From an uncultured Coprococcus sp. (GTDB lineage Bacteria > Bacillota > Clostridia > Lachnospirales > Lachnospiraceae): DNA of 64,000 nt. A model generated the notes under the pieces. That model was not told the DNA's origin. It did no database searches and saw only the letters and a program-made list of their open reading frames with translations. Both the position numbers and the translations under genes were made by a program. Shown here one piece after another: positions 46,737-55,366 of the stretch. The stretch covers positions 12,840 to 76,839 of the forward strand of contig CAKQIY010000007.1 of NCBI GenBank assembly GCA_934247115.1, in the 5' to 3' direction. Position 1 is the first letter of the stretch. Each line of letters opens with the position of its first letter.

Positions 46737-46931
46737 CTATTTATCTTTCTTTTTCCTTATGTGGATCTCCGGTATCGCCACCGTGTCATACGTCACGGAT
46801 GAATCGTCATCTCCAACATTATCCTCATTGTCATCATGACTCTTTGTGTTCACCTCAGGGATCGCCAGATTGTCAAATGACATATTAAACTTGTGATGTT
46901 CTTTTCGTTTTTCTTTATTTCTGTCTCTCAT
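46737..46931 (-). CDS. 64-residue charged protein downstream of gltS
   Basis: Unknown family. The protein is highly charged and probably disordered, with basic ends (MRDRNKEKRKEHHK and IRKKKDK) and an acidic middle (SHDDNEDNVGDDDSS). Two short motifs repeat: NLAIPEVNT and TVAIPEIHI, 30 residues apart. It starts 11 bp after the gltS stop behind a GGGGTATAACT site, so it is the last gene of that operon, followed by a terminator. A role as an accessory of the GltS permease is possible but unsupported. Confidence 0.6.
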   Translation of the reverse strand: MRDRNKEKRKEHHKFNMSFDNLAIPEVNTKSHDDNEDNVGDDDSSVTYDTVAIPEIHIRKKKDK

Positions 46932-46942
46932 AGTTATACCCC

Positions 46943-48130
46943 CTAAAGTATGTTTATGAAAAATGTAATTACCAGGCTGTTCAGGAAGTCAGCAAATAAA
47001 CTTCCTATAAGTGGGATTATCAGATATGCCTTGACCGAAGGAACATAGCGGTCACATATAGCCTGCATGTTCGCCATGGCATTTGGCGTTGCTCCCATAC
47101 CGAATCCACATGTTCCGGCGGACAGAACCGCCGCATCGTAATCCCTGCCCATCACGTTGAACACAACAAAATATGTGAACAGCATCATGAGTATAAGCTG
47201 TGCCGAGAGCAGTATGATAAGCGGAAGTGCAAGCTCTGCAAGCTGCCACAGCTTCAGGGTTATCATCGCCATTCCAAGGAAAAGCGACAGGCAGATACCA
47301 CCAAGGTTATTGATCTCACCCATGTATATATCAAACTTGCCGGAATACTCTCCGATATTTCTGATGACCGCAGCCGCGATCATCGCACCTATATATATAG
47401 GAAATGTAAGTCCTGTCTTTGTGAGAAGCTCCGATATGATGGTTCCTATTCCTACGGCTATGATGAGCTGGAACACAGCTGCCGCATACATATTGGTATG
47501 GCGTTCATGTTTCTTCTCATCCTCAACCAGTATACTGTCATCCTCGGCAACTGCTGTGTCCAGAAGCTTCTTCCTGTCTATGAGCCTCTTACCTATAGGT
47601 CCGCCTATAAGACTTCCTGCGATAAGTCCAAATGTTGCCGCAGCCGTGCATATGGTGGTCGCACCCTGCACATCAAAGTCCTCGAGAACCGGGCCAAATG
47701 CTCCGGCGGTTCCATGTCCTCCGACCATAGGAATCGAACCGGTACACAGTCCGACCAACGGGTCAAGGTGAAGTACCTTTGAAACTCCAAGTGCCAGGAA
47801 ATTCTGTGCCACTATGAGCACCACCACCAGTCCGAGGAATATGAACAACGACTTTCCACCGCTCTTTAAAACCTTGAGATTTGCCTGGAATCCAACTGAC
47901 GTGAAGAAGAATACCATGCACACCTCTCTAAGTGTATCGTCAAATGTAAATTCTGCTATGCCAAGACTGTAACACACACAGGTCAGGACTGCGAAAAGCA
48001 GACCTCCTATGACCGGCGCCGGTATGCAGAATTTCTCCAGAAAATTAATTCTTTTCTTCAAAAACTGTCCCAATACAAGTACCAGAACTGACACCGCCAG
48101 TGTCTGATACATATCTATCTGTATCTCCAT
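46943..48130 (-). CDS. gltS: Sodium/glutamate symporter, GltS family
   Basis: 395 residues, about eleven hydrophobic segments in two inverted halves. Re-entrant loop motifs are GLCTGSIPMVGGHGTAGAFGPVLE and AGTCGFGMGATPNAMANMQAICDRY, typical of GltS. A hydrophilic acidic loop (AVAEDDSILVEDEKKHERHT) joins the halves. It imports glutamate with sodium. It lies 124 bp downstream of a TAXI-type binding lipoprotein gene in the same direction, which is unusual because GltS works without binding proteins and TAXI proteins normally feed a DctQM permease. GAGAGG precedes the ATG. Confidence 0.93.
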   Translation of the reverse strand: MEIQIDMYQTLAVSVLVLVLGQFLKKRINFLEKFCIPAPVIGGLLFAVLTCVCYSLGIAEFTFDDTLREVCMVFFFTSVGFQANLKVLKSGGKSLFIFLGLVVVLIVAQNFLALGVSKVLHLDPLVGLCTGSIPMVGGHGTAGAFGPVLEDFDVQGATTICTAAATFGLIAGSLIGGPIGKRLIDRKKLLDTAVAEDDSILVEDEKKHERHTNMYAAAVFQLIIAVGIGTIISELLTKTGLTFPIYIGAMIAAAVIRNIGEYSGKFDIYMGEINNLGGICLSLFLGMAMITLKLWQLAELALPLIILLSAQLILMMLFTYFVVFNVMGRDYDAAVLSAGTCGFGMGATPNAMANMQAICDRYVPSVKAYLIIPLIGSLFADFLNSLVITFFINIL

Positions 48131-48254
48131 GTAAGACCTCTCTTATCTATATTATATACACATGCAGACATCCGTGATCAGATACACATTCACCCAATAT
48201 CATCTGCATATATTCTTTTCCGCATTCAGTATATTTATTATCATCCGCTGACAA

Positions 48255-49235
48255 CTACTGTTCAGCAGGGATCTCTATCCCTTTTTTCTGATAATAAGCT
48301 TTCGCACCATCATGAAATGGGATGGTTACGTTCTTCACAGCCTCACTCTCGTCGATCTGGAAAGTGAGTGGTATGGAATACTGTATATCCTGTGAATGTT
48401 CAAAGAGAAGTCCTGTGAGCTTCTCAACTATTTCCTCATCCATATCATCCCTTGCAAGAAGCACCGCCCTGACCCCGAGAGTCTCAACATCCTGATCCTG
48501 TCCTTCGTATGTTCCCGCCGGTATAGTGTAATCTGTGTAGAAACCATACACAGATTTAAGCCTGTCCCTGCATTTATCATCTATTCCGATAAGCTTCACA
48601 GCGCACTCTTTAGACAGCTCCTCGATCACTGAAGTCTGTATACCTGCTGTACAGAAGAATGCATCTATCTGGCCTGATTTGAGTTCATTTGCCGCGTCCA
48701 CATAATCGAGATTGACTGTATCTACAAGGGATTCAACAAGGCCTGTCATCTGCAGTATCTGCTCTGCATTTCTCTGGGTTCCTGATTCTTCCTCGCCAAC
48801 GGAAACTTTCTTGCCCTGAAGATCATCCAGGCTGTCTATGCCTGAGTCAACCCTCACCACAATCTGGCACGCCTCAGTGTACAGACTGGCAACCGCCGAA
48901 TATCCTCTGTATCTCTTCTTGTCCGTTGCTCCTGTTCCGTTGTAGGCTGCATCCACAAGATCTGCCTGTGCAATCGCCATGTCCACATATCCATCGGACA
49001 AAAGTCTGATATTCGCCGTGGATCCCGCAGTGACCTTCACCTCAAAATCAAGATCCTCATTCTCTTCGGACGCTATCTGTGCAAATGCGTTGGAAAACGC
49101 GTAGTATCCGCCGCCAACTCCCGCGGCTCCCAGCTTCACGGAACTGCCACTGATACCACACCCGGCCAGCGAAAGTGTCACCGCCATGATGGCTCCTGCC
49201 GCCATCACACGTTTTATCAAATTCCTCTTTATCAT
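48255..49235 (-). CDS. TAXI family solute-binding lipoprotein
   Basis: 326 residues from ATG 49235 (MIKRNLIKRVMAAG), with AAGGAGGACGAC upstream. A lipoprotein signal peptide ends in the lipobox LAGC (Cys about 25). The mature part matches TAXI TRAP-transporter binding proteins: LGAAGVGGGYYAFSNAFAQIA at the N terminus, AGSTANIRLLSDGYVDMAIAQADLVDAAYNG, SLYTEACQIVVRVDSGI and VSVGEEESGTQRNAEQIL. A known TAXI protein from Thermus binds glutamate or glutamine. No TRAP permease is in the window; instead a GltS glutamate symporter follows. The two may work together, or the lipoprotein may serve a distant permease or a sensor. Confidence 0.9.
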   Translation of the reverse strand: MIKRNLIKRVMAAGAIMAVTLSLAGCGISGSSVKLGAAGVGGGYYAFSNAFAQIASEENEDLDFEVKVTAGSTANIRLLSDGYVDMAIAQADLVDAAYNGTGATDKKRYRGYSAVASLYTEACQIVVRVDSGIDSLDDLQGKKVSVGEEESGTQRNAEQILQMTGLVESLVDTVNLDYVDAANELKSGQIDAFFCTAGIQTSVIEELSKECAVKLIGIDDKCRDRLKSVYGFYTDYTIPAGTYEGQDQDVETLGVRAVLLARDDMDEEIVEKLTGLLFEHSQDIQYSIPLTFQIDESEAVKNVTIPFHDGAKAYYQKKGIEIPAEQ

Positions 49236-49306
49236 GTCGTCCTCCTTGCTCTTCGCACAGCATTCTGTCTGAATCTTCTTCTTTGTTCGTTTATTCATCA
49301 CACGAA

Positions 49307-49330
49307 ATAAAGGGCTTTTCAGCCCTTTAT
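49307..49330 (-). terminator. Hairpin in the TAXI gene leader (terminator or attenuator)
   Basis: ATAAAGGGCT and AGCCCTTTAT flank a GAAA-type loop, followed by a short TTTATTTCG on the minus strand. It lies downstream of the TAXI promoter and 72 bases before its ATG, and 85 bases after the nudC stop, so it may end nudC transcripts, attenuate TAXI transcripts, or both. Confidence 0.55.
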
Positions 49331-49376
49331 CACCGCCGTCCATTTATTGAAAATACAATTTAAATTACATATTATT

Positions 49377-49404
49377 ATTTTATCTGATTGTATTTAAAAG
49401 TCAA
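49377..49404 (-). promoter_or_regulatory. Promoter of the TAXI-gltS unit
   Basis: TTGACT (49399-49404), 16 bp, TAAAAT (49377-49382) on the minus strand, just after the nudC stop. The leader to the TAXI ATG is about 135 nt and contains the 49307-49330 hairpin. Confidence 0.55.
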
Positions 49405-49414
49405 CTCAGTATTA

Positions 49415-50371
49415 CTATTTACTTATTATTCCCTGTCCATGCTCTTTAAAGTACATCATCATCTCATGGGTAAGGCTCAGGTGCTCCGGATAGTCCGGGA
49501 TATCCTCACGTTTTACCCACTCTCCGGTTGCAAGCTCCTGTCTGTCTATGGTCAGGTGATCGTCACTGCCCTCCGGTATGTCAGCCTGACAGAAATAACC
49601 CATGAGAAGATTGCTGTCATAGCCCCATGGCTGTGACTTGTAATATGTGATGTTCTTAACGCTGATGCCGACCTCCTCCATGACCTCCCGTCTGACGGTC
49701 TGCTCAGCGCTCTCCCCAATCTCTGTAAATCCCGCTATCAGGGCATATCTCTTGTACTCTCTTCCAGCATATGTGGTAAGTATTATCCTGTCGCCGTTGG
49801 TCACGCCCACGATAACCGCCGGGGCTATGACAGGAAATATCAGCCTGCCACAGGACGGACATCTGAGCATCCTCTCTTTCTCATCATGAACAGTTCGCTC
49901 TCCGCAGGCGCCGCAGAACCTGTTGGTCCTGTACCACAGTGACAGATGCCAGCCGGTAGCCGCCGCAAGCACCGCAGTCTTCGGATGGCACGACCTTGTC
50001 TTATACATGCTTCGGTAATCATATCCCGGAGCTGTCAGCCGGTTATCTCCATTCCACAGAAAATATGCGGTATCATCTACTGAAAACAGATAGATCAGAT
50101 TATCTTTACATTTGGCTGTTTCCACAACATTATCAAGTCTGTCTATTCTATCATCGGCAGTTTTCTCATTGCTGATATTCTCCATTTTCCTGTCGCATCC
50201 GGTTATTTTCTTCAGTTCACCGTACGTCATAAACTCAAGCAGGTTCTCATCGTCCATAACTTTCGCAAATATCATTTTCTCAGAAAAAGAGAGAACCATA
50301 TCGTGATCCTCTGGTTCTCTCCTGTTACTGTATTGATTATTAAACCTCTGTGGTTCTATATCCTGTATCAT
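49415..50371 (-). CDS. nudC: NAD+ diphosphatase / NADH pyrophosphatase, NudC type
   Basis: 318 residues. A four-cysteine zinc ribbon (FCGACGERTV, then RCPSCGRLIFP, about 170-195) precedes the Nudix box GFTEIGESAEQTVRREVMEEVG. The NudC-specific SQPWGYDSNLLMGYF follows (SQPWPFPxS in others). These enzymes split NAD(H) to NMN(H) and AMP, and remove NAD caps from RNA 5' ends. The N-terminal region (about 1-140) is less conserved. ACGGAGAATACAGAC precedes the ATG. It is the last gene of the long operon that begins with the LRR surface proteins, 21 bp after the 42-residue membrane peptide. Confidence 0.93.
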   Translation of the reverse strand: MIQDIEPQRFNNQYSNRREPEDHDMVLSFSEKMIFAKVMDDENLLEFMTYGELKKITGCDRKMENISNEKTADDRIDRLDNVVETAKCKDNLIYLFSVDDTAYFLWNGDNRLTAPGYDYRSMYKTRSCHPKTAVLAAATGWHLSLWYRTNRFCGACGERTVHDEKERMLRCPSCGRLIFPVIAPAVIVGVTNGDRIILTTYAGREYKRYALIAGFTEIGESAEQTVRREVMEEVGISVKNITYYKSQPWGYDSNLLMGYFCQADIPEGSDDHLTIDRQELATGEWVKREDIPDYPEHLSLTHEMMMYFKEHGQGIISK

Positions 50372-50392
50372 GTCTGTATTCTCCGTTGCATC

Positions 50393-50521
50393 CTAATATT
50401 TCTTCTTCATACGCCTTGCAAATGAGCTGTATGAAGCTGTGCACATAAGTATCATCAGAACATATAATGCAACTAAGATTATACATACAATTCCCGGAAT
50501 TGACAACAGACTATATCCCAT
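50393..50521 (-). CDS. 42-residue membrane peptide after DUF58, module 2
   Basis: A 42-codon frame reads MGYSLLSIPGIVCIILVALY, then VLMILMCTASYSSFARRMKKKY: a hydrophobic helix followed by a basic tail, the pattern of a small N-out single-span protein. Its ATG lies one base after the DUF58 TGA stop, so its translation could be coupled to that gene; there is no strong ribosome site of its own. It occupies the gap between DUF58 and nudC almost exactly. No family is recognised. Confidence 0.5.
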   Translation of the reverse strand: MGYSLLSIPGIVCIILVALYVLMILMCTASYSSFARRMKKKY

Positions 50522-50522
50522 A

Positions 50523-51572
50523 TCATACTGCTATGACCAGACATTTCTCCTGTCCTTCAAGTTCTACAGCTCTGGCCCGGTCTCTTGCACTTGTGATATA
50601 TATAACTTTTGCAAATCGCTCTATCGTATTATGCCTTATAATATGATCCACCACACTATACTCACCACCGGAGGCAACTGTTCCCAGAAGTTCCTGGAGC
50701 ATTACATCATACTCTGTATATTCGAATACATCTCTGTGAACCACCTTATTCTTTGAGGTATTCATTCTGTACACAGTATGTCCTGTGGCCGTCTGCTGAA
50801 GCTCTTTACTGATAGTTGCCACAGCCTCAATGATCCTTGTATTCTCACCCTTGTCATTGGAGGATGCATAGTCAAATGCCAGCATTGTAGACATATCATT
50901 TGGTCTGTCAAATTCCTTTACCATGATATCATCAAACTTGGCTGACATCTTCCAGTGAATCTGCTTGATGCTGTCCCCCACCACATATTTGCGGATCTGG
51001 AGGATCTCGGAAACATCATTACCCTTGACATGCTTATAGTTCACATCACTGTCACTGGACTTGTTGCCCTCAAATTCCTGCAATACAGCCTCCGAATCAT
51101 TTGGATACTGGTAAAAATAACAGTCCCCGTGAGGTCTGAGTTTTTTACTCGTGATTCCCAGCCAGTCATATATCCTTATTCCAAATATATCTATATTGAT
51201 TCTTCCACAATACCGGCTTCTGATCGGCACTTCGTAAGAGCTTGTCTTTCTTCCTCCGGCAGATCCGTCCACAGTTGTCCTGCACTCGGAGGCAAATACT
51301 ACATTCTGACATCCGAATATAACTCTCACATGCGGAGCCGGAAGAATCGACTTGTTCTCTATCCTCAGCTGAAGCTCCCTGTCCTCGGACAACTCGTTGA
51401 GTATTGCAAAACTGATCCTGATCTTTCTTGCAACAAACAGATTGACTATTGCTGCGATCAGCTCGATGCCTATAACTGCACCTAGTATCCACAATGTATA
51501 CAGGTTATTTGTCCATATATATGCGAGCAGAAGCAGTATGACCACTATAGCATATTCTATTTTAGCCTTCAT
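50523..51572 (-). CDS. DUF58 (vWA-like) protein, module 2
   Basis: 349 residues. Two N-terminal hydrophobic segments (AIVVILLLLAYIWTNNLYTLWILGAVIGIELIAAIVNLFVA), then the DUF58 core with LQIRKYVVGDSIKQIHWKMSAKFDDIMVKEFDRPND and MLAFDYAS. It partners a MoxR ATPase in a module repeated at 27-29 kb. Unlike module 1, DUF58 lies after the transglutaminase-like gene here, 12 bp away. The function is inferred from the family only. Confidence 0.88.
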   Translation of the reverse strand: MKAKIEYAIVVILLLLAYIWTNNLYTLWILGAVIGIELIAAIVNLFVARKIRISFAILNELSEDRELQLRIENKSILPAPHVRVIFGCQNVVFASECRTTVDGSAGGRKTSSYEVPIRSRYCGRINIDIFGIRIYDWLGITSKKLRPHGDCYFYQYPNDSEAVLQEFEGNKSSDSDVNYKHVKGNDVSEILQIRKYVVGDSIKQIHWKMSAKFDDIMVKEFDRPNDMSTMLAFDYASSNDKGENTRIIEAVATISKELQQTATGHTVYRMNTSKNKVVHRDVFEYTEYDVMLQELLGTVASGGEYSVVDHIIRHNTIERFAKVIYITSARDRARAVELEGQEKCLVIAV

Positions 51573-51584
51573 AATTCTACCTCT

Positions 51585-53792
51585 CTACCTAAGTGCATTC
51601 CAGAATCCCATTCTGATCCTGCTGAGTATATTCTCCTCAGAAACAACCTGCTTCTTTATCTCATATGCTGACTTTCTCACAAACTCTGCATCATTGTCAT
51701 TCGGAACATATCTTCCAAACTTATACTTCTGAAGGAGCTCCAGAAGTGCAGTGCTGAGATTATCATCAACCGGTTTCTTCTGGTATTCCAGAAGAGCGGC
51801 AATATAATCTCCCGATGCAGCAATGGATCTCTCACAATTCTTGTCATTCATTCTATGACGTCTCACAATGGCACATATGATTCTTCTAAATATGAGCACA
51901 ATTATGAACAGAATGACAAGGCCCAGAATGATATATCCAATAAACAGCACAGTCTCGATGGAGCCTCCACCGCCATTGCTGTCGTCCTGCTGCTCCTCCG
52001 GCTGAGGAGGTATGGTCTGTGGTGTTGTTCCGCTGTTGGCATTGCCCATACCTGTATCATCATCCTCTGAATAATATCCAGGAGTGACCTCAACTGGTAT
52101 AAAGCCTAGACCTGCTGCGTACACCTCTACCCATGCATGTGAGGATTCATCCGTAACCGATATAACATCTGTTCCCGGTTCTGGATTGACCAGATATCCC
52201 TCTACATACCTTGCCGGTATTCCATAATATCTGAACATCATAGCTGCCACCGTAGCAAAGTGTGCCGAATATCCCGCTTTATGCTCTGACAACATCTCTA
52301 TTACAAAGTCCTCCGACTGTGAATACTCGTCAGCCTCATTACTGTATGACATATTTGCCGCAGTGTAATCCCTTACAACCTTTATGGCATCAAATGGATT
52401 CAGCTTCTTTCCCGCCTCAGGCAGATTACTGTCAAAGTAGTCCCTCATATCATCAGGTACATCCTCATAGAACGTTCTGGCAAATGTTCCATATACGTTC
52501 TCACTGTCGTGGAAATTTTTGTCTCCCGACTGATCCTGATACCACTGCTCCCAGTAGATCGCCTTATAGTCATTGTTCATGACATCGACCATGTCAAAAA
52601 AGTAGTCGTTCTCAGTTCCCAGTCCCTGTGATCTGAAGTTCACATCCTTCTTCGGTGCATAAAGGCCATCCAGGGAGCTGTATGTAACACACTCCGGAAC
52701 ATACTGATATTTTCTTCTTGCTGCCACATTGGACACCTCAACATATATCGTGTTGGCATCCGCCTCTCCACCATTTACCACAGACTGTTCCACATACGCA
52801 GACAGATTGGTAAGTGGCGAATAATCATTTGCCGCAAACCATTCAAACACACCCTCATAGCTGTCGCCATATATCTTGAGATCACTGTCCTCCCAGCCAT
52901 CCTCAGTGTACTTTGAGCCCACAAAGCCCCTCAGATACATCTGCTTTGGCTGTGACATCTTTATCTGCAGCTTCTCTTCACCGAGTATCAATGTATCATC
53001 ATATCTGGAAAAACGCCCCTCCGGATAATCACTTTTACCATAGATCACATTTTCTCCATGATACTGAATGCTTCCCTTTATATCATCCACTATCTGCAGT
53101 GGACTATACGTCATGAACATATATATTCCAACCGTAAGTCCCGCTATGACTGCCATGCACACTCCAAGATGAACATACATATCGGCAGTTATCCTGCCAT
53201 GGACATTGCCAACATAAAGGATCAGGACCACACTGACAAGCCCCAGTGTAAGCCACACTACATTTCCATCTCCCTTGTATATCATAGGCAGTGTTACTGC
53301 CAGAAATACAAGTATAGCTGTGAGCAGATTCAGTCTTATCCTTATGAGCAGTGCCATAACTGCAGACACCACCACGGACATGAATATCATAGTCAGTATC
53401 ACATCGGTCTTTACACTGCTGTCATCCACCACAAACATAAGGTTAGCCATGGCCATATTCCTGTTGATCGTGGTCATCAGGTCATTTGCCAGGCCAGCGA
53501 ATCCATTGCTTATCTGGTTCATAAGAACAATTCCCGCAGCTGCAGCAGCCACCAGAAATACAACATATCCAATGATAGCTGATTTCTTATATCTCAACAG
53601 AAACTGGAATAATACAGCTCCCACAAATGCACCCGGAATAACTGATACTACATTGACACTCAGATTGAACCCCGAAGCAATGCCCATGATCAGACTGAGT
53701 GTTGCGCAGAACGTGATCAGCCCTCTCAGTATCCAGGTACTGTTGGATGAAGCCTTTATACCACTTACGTCGATTGCTATTTCATTTCCCAT
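51585..53792 (-). CDS. Transglutaminase-like membrane protein, module 2 (Cys-to-Ser, Asp-to-Glu active site)
   Basis: 735 residues. Six membrane segments fill about 20-235, then a long outside part with a transglutaminase core. The segment that should read GYCxHFAT is AGYSAHFAT, with Ser509 (TCG at 52266-52268) in place of the nucleophilic Cys; His552 is kept in SSHAWVEVY; and the Asp position reads FIPVEVTPGYY, with Glu568. A Gln/Pro/Asn-Ser-Gly linker, a membrane helix (VLFIGYIILGLVILFIIVLIF) and a DUF4129-like cytosolic tail (YIAALLEYQKKPVDDNLSTALLELLQKYKFG) complete it. With Ser for Cys it is likely an inactive or altered enzyme, for example a binding scaffold, or a Ser-based hydrolase. 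Its paralogue at 24.9-27.1 kb has the intact triad. Confidence 0.87.
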   Translation of the reverse strand: MGNEIAIDVSGIKASSNSTWILRGLITFCATLSLIMGIASGFNLSVNVVSVIPGAFVGAVLFQFLLRYKKSAIIGYVVFLVAAAAAGIVLMNQISNGFAGLANDLMTTINRNMAMANLMFVVDDSSVKTDVILTMIFMSVVVSAVMALLIRIRLNLLTAILVFLAVTLPMIYKGDGNVVWLTLGLVSVVLILYVGNVHGRITADMYVHLGVCMAVIAGLTVGIYMFMTYSPLQIVDDIKGSIQYHGENVIYGKSDYPEGRFSRYDDTLILGEEKLQIKMSQPKQMYLRGFVGSKYTEDGWEDSDLKIYGDSYEGVFEWFAANDYSPLTNLSAYVEQSVVNGGEADANTIYVEVSNVAARRKYQYVPECVTYSSLDGLYAPKKDVNFRSQGLGTENDYFFDMVDVMNNDYKAIYWEQWYQDQSGDKNFHDSENVYGTFARTFYEDVPDDMRDYFDSNLPEAGKKLNPFDAIKVVRDYTAANMSYSNEADEYSQSEDFVIEMLSEHKAGYSAHFATVAAMMFRYYGIPARYVEGYLVNPEPGTDVISVTDESSHAWVEVYAAGLGFIPVEVTPGYYSEDDDTGMGNANSGTTPQTIPPQPEEQQDDSNGGGGSIETVLFIGYIILGLVILFIIVLIFRRIICAIVRRHRMNDKNCERSIAASGDYIAALLEYQKKPVDDNLSTALLELLQKYKFGRYVPNDNDAEFVRKSAYEIKKQVVSEENILSRIRMGFWNALR

Positions 53793-53795
53793 TAG

Positions 53796-54350
53796 TTACT
53801 CCACTTCATCCACACTTATCTCTATGTCAGGTGGTGTATCGTCATCTCCACCGATACCTCTGCCGCCTGACCCCTTGCCATTCTTGCCTCCGGAGCCACT
53901 GCCTCCATCGCCGCCCTGGCCACCATCACCATCCTGGCCGCCATCGCCGCCACCTCCAACGCTGATACCTATATCGTCTCCCGAATCATCCGGGGTCGGC
54001 GCCTGTGTATCAGGGGTCGGCTGAGGTGCCTCTGCCTGAGCCTCTGTCGTCGATTCTGTCTGAGCCTCCGTCGTGGACTCTGTGGTTGCCTCCGTTGTTG
54101 CTTCTGTTGTTGCCTGCGTAGTTGCCTCTGTTGTCGCCTCCGTTGTCTGGTCCTCGGTCTTATCCCCGGAATCTTCCTCCGTATCATCAGTGTCCTTATC
54201 TGCCAGCTCAGCGAATTTCGCATCATTCATCCGCTCTTCTGTATTCTGATTATCCTTCATTGTGAACTTGGACTTCTGTCTGTCACATCCTGTGGTCATC
54301 ATGGCACATACAATACCAATCACCACAAATCCATATATTTTTTTTCGCAT
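53796..54350 (-). CDS. Low-complexity lipoprotein with TTEA repeats and Gly/Asp-rich tail
   Basis: 184 residues. A short signal peptide ends in the lipobox MTTGC (Cys about 22). Residues 60-110 repeat the tetrapeptide TTEA/TTEAQ about ten times (12-bp DNA units), then a Pro/Thr stretch (PQPTPDTQAPTPDD) and a tail of Gly/Asp/Gly-Ser repeats (GGGGDGGQDGDGGQGGDGGS). It has no folded domain. It lies between MoxR and the transglutaminase-like gene, three bases before the latter. It looks like a surface spacer or substrate; TTEA-like Thr/Glu spacers also occur in the module 1 transglutaminase. Repeat number may vary between strains. Confidence 0.75.
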   Translation of the reverse strand: MRKKIYGFVVIGIVCAMMTTGCDRQKSKFTMKDNQNTEERMNDAKFAELADKDTDDTEEDSGDKTEDQTTEATTEATTQATTEATTEATTESTTEAQTESTTEAQAEAPQPTPDTQAPTPDDSGDDIGISVGGGGDGGQDGDGGQGGDGGSGSGGKNGKGSGGRGIGGDDDTPPDIEISVDEVE

Positions 54351-54369
54351 AAATGCACCCCTATTCCGC

Positions 54370-55314
54370 TTATCTTCTTGCTCCGGTCGTTGCAGGAGGC
54401 TTTATCTGTCCCAGTACATCTCTGACTATATTCTCAGCTGCATTCTTCTCTCTTCTGGCTGATGGCGTAAGCACAAGTCTATGCATAAACACGTCAAATA
54501 TTACAGCCGATACATCTCCAGGTATAACAAAATTACGTCCATTCATATAAGCACACGCCTTTGCAAGATTAGCGAAGGCCTTCGTTCCTCTAGGACTTAT
54601 TCCACATTCTATCTTGTCATGATGTCTTGTTGCATCAACAAGAAGTGATATGTACTCTGCAACCTCCTGTGATATGAATGTCTGCGCAACCTGTGTTCTC
54701 ATGGCGACGAGCTGTTCAAGATTCATCACAGGATTGATCAGATCTATAGGATTGCCGCCGTGATCCTCGAGTATCATGGCCATCTGGCTCTGTACATCCG
54801 GATATCCCATACTCAGCTTGACCATGAATCTGTCAAGCTGGGAATCAGGAAGTGCCTGGGTTCCACCAGATGTTATTGGATTCTGTGTTGCTATAGTTAT
54901 GAAAGGATTCGGCAATTTATATGTATTGCCCTCCGCGGTCACCGTTCCCTCTGCCATGGCTTCAAGAAGCGCCGCCTGAGTCTTGCTTGATGTTCTGTTG
55001 ATCTCATCTGCAAGGAGAAGGTTTGTGAATACAGGTCCCTTTGTGAACTGCATCTTGTTGGTCTCCTTGTTAAGTATGGAATATCCCACAATGTCACTTG
55101 GCATGGTATCTGGTGTGAACTGTATTCTGTCCTCATCCAGACACATGGCTTTCGCGAGAGACTTTGCAAGAGTTGTCTTGCCAAGTCCCGGATTATCCTC
55201 AAGCAGGATATGTCCTGATGCAAGAATAACCATAACCACCTTGCATATTACCTCATCTTTTCCTTTAATCGCCTTCTTGATCTCCATGATCAACTGCTCT
55301 ATCTGCTGATTCAT
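54370..55314 (-). CDS. MoxR family AAA+ ATPase, module 2
   Basis: 314 residues from ATG 55314 (MNQQIEQLIMEIKKAIKGKDEV), with GGAGAAAAGAGA upstream; the longer frame back to 55407 runs into the preceding gene. Walker A is LLEDNPGLGKTTLAKSLA, Walker B LLADEINRTSSKTQAALLEAMAEG, sensor 1 FITIATQNPITSGGTQALPDSQLDRF, and GISPRGTKAFANLAKACAYMNG near the end. It follows the LRR gene by 52 bp. It resembles module 1 MoxR in plan, but the partner order and gene content differ. Confidence 0.94.
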   Translation of the reverse strand: MNQQIEQLIMEIKKAIKGKDEVICKVVMVILASGHILLEDNPGLGKTTLAKSLAKAMCLDEDRIQFTPDTMPSDIVGYSILNKETNKMQFTKGPVFTNLLLADEINRTSSKTQAALLEAMAEGTVTAEGNTYKLPNPFITIATQNPITSGGTQALPDSQLDRFMVKLSMGYPDVQSQMAMILEDHGGNPIDLINPVMNLEQLVAMRTQVAQTFISQEVAEYISLLVDATRHHDKIECGISPRGTKAFANLAKACAYMNGRNFVIPGDVSAVIFDVFMHRLVLTPSARREKNAAENIVRDVLGQIKPPATTGARR

Positions 55315-55366
55315 TCTCTTTTCTCCATTTTCTCTCTGAGTAGTTTCTGAATTATTAATGCCGTCT

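Noticed and set aside
53900..54170. Repeat array suggestive of CRISPR
   Set aside because: Repeats are 12-bp in-frame codon repeats without spacers inside a lipoprotein gene.
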